Assembly: GCA_016210045.1 (NCBI GenBank)
Contig: JACQUX010000018.1
Location: forward strand, 59,336 to 123,335
Source: Deltaproteobacteria bacterium
GTDB lineage: Bacteria > UBA10199 > GCA-002796325 > JACPFF01
Direction of reading: 5' to 3'
DNA length: 64,000 nt
A program made the translations under genes and the position numbers. Numbering within the stretch: position 1 is the stretch's first letter; every line of letters begins with the position of its first letter. This document shows positions 63,979 through 64,000 of the stretch, in pieces. The notes beneath the pieces were generated by a model. That model was not told the DNA's origin and ran no database searches. It saw only the letters and a list, made by a program, of their open reading frames with translations.

Positions 63979-64000
63979 CCCTAAATCGCCCATATAACAC

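Overview
This 64 kb window (G+C by eye in the upper 50s percent) comes from the chromosome of a Gram-negative, diderm bacterium. Evidence for two membranes is the outer-membrane barrels, lipoproteins, a secretin and a type IV pilus locus. The gene orders tig-clpP-clpX-lon, ispE-tRNA-prs-rplY-pth-rpsF-rpsR-rplI-dnaB and icd-mdh-sdhCAB, together with many odd Cys-rich and lipoprotein genes, suggest a lineage of the former Deltaproteobacteria (Myxococcota/Bdellovibrionota-like or an uncultured relative such as UBA10199). That placement is inference from gene order and protein style. There is no rRNA, prophage, IS transposase or CRISPR array.

Layout. 1-5.5 kb: 3' part of an FHA-domain gene, a six-module Cys-rich protein and polA. 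5.5-9.8 kb: an exported zinc metalloprotease converging on a large lipoprotein. 9.9-15.3 kb: a TCA-cycle operon transcribed leftward as icd-mdh-sdhC-sdhA-sdhB. 15.5-20.2 kb: an accessory patch with a Cys-rich/beta-propeller protein, a vapBC-like pair split by a 127 bp palindromic repeat, a large TPR-type protein and a small membrane protein. 20.2-29.1 kb: nadA, ligA, a histidine phosphatase, a two-domain M16 peptidase, another long palindrome, mscS and an M29 aminopeptidase.

29.1-42 kb: one long leftward pilus locus (sialidase-like protein, lipoprotein, pilB/mshE, pilC, two pilins, mshM/exeA ATPase, mshN-like TPR protein, pilMNOPQ). It mixes PilMNOP with MSHA-type parts, and nearly every junction is translationally coupled. 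42-47.8 kb: a solute-binding-like protein, a structured tRNA-Ser/tRNA-Pro area, rdgB-rph, an outer-membrane barrel whose start codon lies between inverted heptanucleotide arrays, a lipoprotein and a second barrel. 47.8-53.6 kb: replication/translation operon with tRNA-Gln embedded. 53.7-63.8 kb: protein quality control and export (M23 peptidase, secA, tRNA-Leu, tig, clpP, clpX, lon, csp).

Most of the window is ordinary housekeeping. The parts most worth a second look are the Cys-rich module family found in two proteins without an obvious signal peptide, the hybrid MSHA/Pil pilus locus with two uncharacterised exported proteins at its head, the two long palindromic elements, the heptamer arrays around a surface-protein start codon, and the rdgB stop codon that lies inside tRNA-Pro. 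All start choices were made by reading Shine-Dalgarno spacing and family N-termini; no database search was run.
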